A stretch of 5,823 nt of DNA from contig JAJFHI010000188.1 in the NCBI GenBank assembly GCA_021775715.1, positions 1 to 5,823 of the forward strand. The letters run 5' to 3'. Under the pieces are notes generated by a model. That model did not search any database. It worked only from the letters and a program-made list of their open reading frames with translations, and was not told the origin of the DNA. The translations under genes were made by a program, and so were the position numbers. Each line of letters opens with the position of its first letter. Within the stretch, counting starts at the first letter, position 1. This document shows, one piece after another, positions 4,211 to 5,823 of the stretch. This stretch comes from Hyphomicrobiaceae bacterium (GTDB lineage Bacteria; Pseudomonadota; Alphaproteobacteria; Rhizobiales; Hyphomicrobiaceae).

Positions 4211-5644
4211 ATGGATGTCGACGCTTTGTTGCTCGCTAGAATCCAGTTCGCATTTACAATCGCATTCCACATTATTTTTCCAAGCTTTACAATCGGACTA
4301 GCAGCATTCATCGCCACACTGCTCGTACGCTGGCGTTTGACAGGCCGGGAACATCTGCATCGCCTGGCACGCTTCTGGACCAAGATATTCGCGGTATCGT
4401 TTGCTATGGGCGTCGTCTCCGGCATCGTGCTGTCCTATCAATTCGGCACCAACTGGAGCGGATTTTCGGCGGCCGCCGGCAACATTATTGGGCCGTTAGT
4501 TGGCTACGAAGTTCTTACCGCATTCTTCCTTGAGGCGACGTTCCTCGGCATCATGCTGTTTGGCTGGCAACGCGTGTCACCGAACCTTCACATTCTGGCA
4601 GCCATTCTTGTCGCCATCGGCACGTCGCTCTCCGCCTTCTGGATTCTGTCAGCCAACAGCTGGATGCACACACCCACGGGCCACGAAGTCCGTGATGGCA
4701 TCGCCTATCCGCTCGACTGGTGGAAAATCATCTTCAATCCAAGCTTCCCCTATCGTTTCGCGCACATGTTCACCGCGACGTACCTAACGACGTCTTTAGT
4801 CGTCTTGGCGGTCGGCGCGCGCTACCTGGTCGGCAATCGATTTCGCGAGGAAGCAAAGACGATGGTGCGCATGGGCCTTGGCATGGTCATCATCCTGGCA
4901 CCGCTGCAAGCCGTTATCGGAGATGCACACGGCCTAAACACGCTAGAGTATCAGCCGGCAAAAATCGCGGCCATGGAAGCGCATTGGGATGGTTCCAAGC
5001 CTGGTGCGCTCGTGTTATTTGCTCTTCCTAACGAAAAAGAAGAACGCAACGACTATGAGATTTCCATTCCTGGGATGGCGAGCTTTATCTTGAAGCACGA
5101 CACCACGGCCCTGTTTCCTGGACTCAAGGATTTTAAACCAGACGACCGCCCACCCGTTACGCCCGTCTTTTTTGCATTCCGCATCATGGTTGGACTTGGC
5201 TTGTTGATGATCGCCATCGGCTTCGTTGGTGGCTACCTCTGGTTACGTAATCGCATTTTCGACGCTCGTTGGTTCCTCACCGGTGCACAATACGCCTGGC
5301 CGCTTGGCTTTATCGCCATCCTTGCCGGATGGTGGGTGACGGAAACCGGACGCCAGCCGTGGGTCGTGTTCGGCATCCTCCGCACTGCCGACGCAGCATC
5401 CCCGGTCACGTTCGGTGCTGTGCTGACAAGCCTCATTCTGTTCGTCATCATTTACACCAGCGTGTTCTCGATGGGCATCTACTATATCAACCGCCTGATC
5501 GAGAAGGGCCCTTCGGGTGCAGCCGCCGAACCACCACCGACGTTTGATGCCGGCAACCCGCTCGTACCATCACGACCGCTTTCTGCAGCCGAGCCCGCAA
5601 CACGCGAAGCTTTGGGCAAAGATCTGAAACCAGGAGCACAGTAA
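4211..5644 (+). CDS. cydA: Cytochrome bd-type quinol oxidase subunit I, short Q-loop (CIO-like)
   Basis: Subunit I carries hemes b558, b595 and d, oxidises quinol on the outer side of the inner membrane and reduces oxygen to water without pumping protons. The product is 477 residues with about nine membrane helices. Key residues line up with E. coli CydA: H20 (H19), E100 and E108 (E99, E107), H185 (H186), K251 and E256 of the Q loop (K252, E257), R324 and M326 (R391, M393), and E378 (E445). The signature GRQPW is at 380-384 in GWWVTETGRQPWVVFGILRTADA, a form typical of cyanide-insensitive oxidases. The shift of about 67 residues between H185 and M326 shows that the long E. coli Q-loop extension is absent. 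A Pro/Ala-rich tail (432-477) ends the protein. The ATG at 4211 has AGG 8 bases upstream. cydB overlaps its stop. Functional cyanide resistance is inferred from the family; cioA is an equally acceptable name. Confidence 0.95.
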   Translation: MDVDALLLARIQFAFTIAFHIIFPSFTIGLAAFIATLLVRWRLTGREHLHRLARFWTKIFAVSFAMGVVSGIVLSYQFGTNWSGFSAAAGNIIGPLVGYEVLTAFFLEATFLGIMLFGWQRVSPNLHILAAILVAIGTSLSAFWILSANSWMHTPTGHEVRDGIAYPLDWWKIIFNPSFPYRFAHMFTATYLTTSLVVLAVGARYLVGNRFREEAKTMVRMGLGMVIILAPLQAVIGDAHGLNTLEYQPAKIAAMEAHWDGSKPGALVLFALPNEKEERNDYEISIPGMASFILKHDTTALFPGLKDFKPDDRPPVTPVFFAFRIMVGLGLLMIAIGFVGGYLWLRNRIFDARWFLTGAQYAWPLGFIAILAGWWVTETGRQPWVVFGILRTADAASPVTFGAVLTSLILFVIIYTSVFSMGIYYINRLIEKGPSGAAAEPPPTFDAGNPLVPSRPLSAAEPATREALGKDLKPGAQ

Positions 5645-5823
5645 TGACGGAGCTTCTCCCTGGCGACATTACAGAAACCGCTGTTTGGATGCCCCTTGTC
5701 TGGGCTGCCATTCTTGCCACCGCCGTTGCGCTATACGTTGTGCTCGACGGCTTCGACCTGGGCCTTGGCATCCTATTTCCCATCACGCCCGCCGAAGAAG
5801 ACCGCGACGTGATGATGAACACT
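5644..5823 (+). CDS. cydB: Cytochrome bd-type quinol oxidase subunit II, 5' part only
   Basis: This is the partner membrane subunit of the bd oxidase, needed for assembly and stability of the heme-bearing subunit. Only 60 codons are in the window, against a usual length near 335-380. The first predicted helix (about residues 14-34) runs into VVLDGFDLGLGILFP (32-46). The DGFD and following glycines are the conserved N-terminal signature of CydB/CioB. Its ATG shares one base with the cydA stop codon (TAATG), and AGGAG at 5632-5636 lies 7 bases upstream. The strong site plus the overlap indicates tight translational coupling with cydA in one operon. The gene is cut by the right edge of the window, not visibly broken. 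Confidence 0.93.
   Translation, partial: MTELLPGDITETAVWMPLVWAAILATAVALYVVLDGFDLGLGILFPITPAEEDRDVMMNT

Overview
The window is a piece of an alphaproteobacterial chromosome. The pairing of an RluA-family pseudouridine synthase gene with an rpoH-type heat-shock sigma factor gene on the same strand, a small DUF6476-like membrane protein divergent from the synthase, and the overall codon use point that way. Hyphomicrobiales or a close relative is my best guess; the genus cannot be read from this sequence. By eye the base composition is moderately GC-rich. No insertion sequences, phage genes, CRISPR arrays, tRNA or rRNA genes are visible.

Left part (1-1980, all on the minus strand). Reading in the direction of transcription, a 23S rRNA pseudouridine synthase gene (rluD-like) is followed by a short gene for a two-helix membrane protein of 86 residues, then a leader of about 300 bases rich in dyads, then the first 65 codons of rpoH, which runs off the left edge. 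The leader holds two promoter-like sequences. The upstream one has its -35 inside a perfect 20-bp palindrome and can also be read as a heat-shock-like (CTTG...CCCAT) promoter, which would allow rpoH autoregulation.

Middle part (2017-4000). A DUF6476-like single-pass membrane protein gene lies head to head with rluD, with only 36 bases between the start codons. It is followed by a gene for a 74-residue hypothetical protein on the same strand. A GC-rich perfect palindrome then separates this gene from two minus-strand genes that converge on it. These are a tandem-domain CbiX/SirB-type chelatase gene and, starting 3 bases after its stop codon, a small gene for a Cys/His-containing protein of 63 residues.

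Right part (4001-5823). A 210-bp divergent control region with a Crp/Fnr-like dyad separates the chelatase gene from a cytochrome bd-type quinol oxidase operon. CydA is complete, of the short Q-loop (cyanide-insensitive oxidase, CIO) type, and overlaps the start of cydB by one base. cydB is cut by the right edge after 60 codons. The oxidase carries b- and d-type hemes, so a tetrapyrrole chelatase divergent from it could share regulation or cofactor supply; that link is inference from layout only.

I see no large undescribed system. The most interesting points are the rpoH control region, the small Cys/His protein coupled to the chelatase gene, and the unequal active sites of the two chelatase halves.
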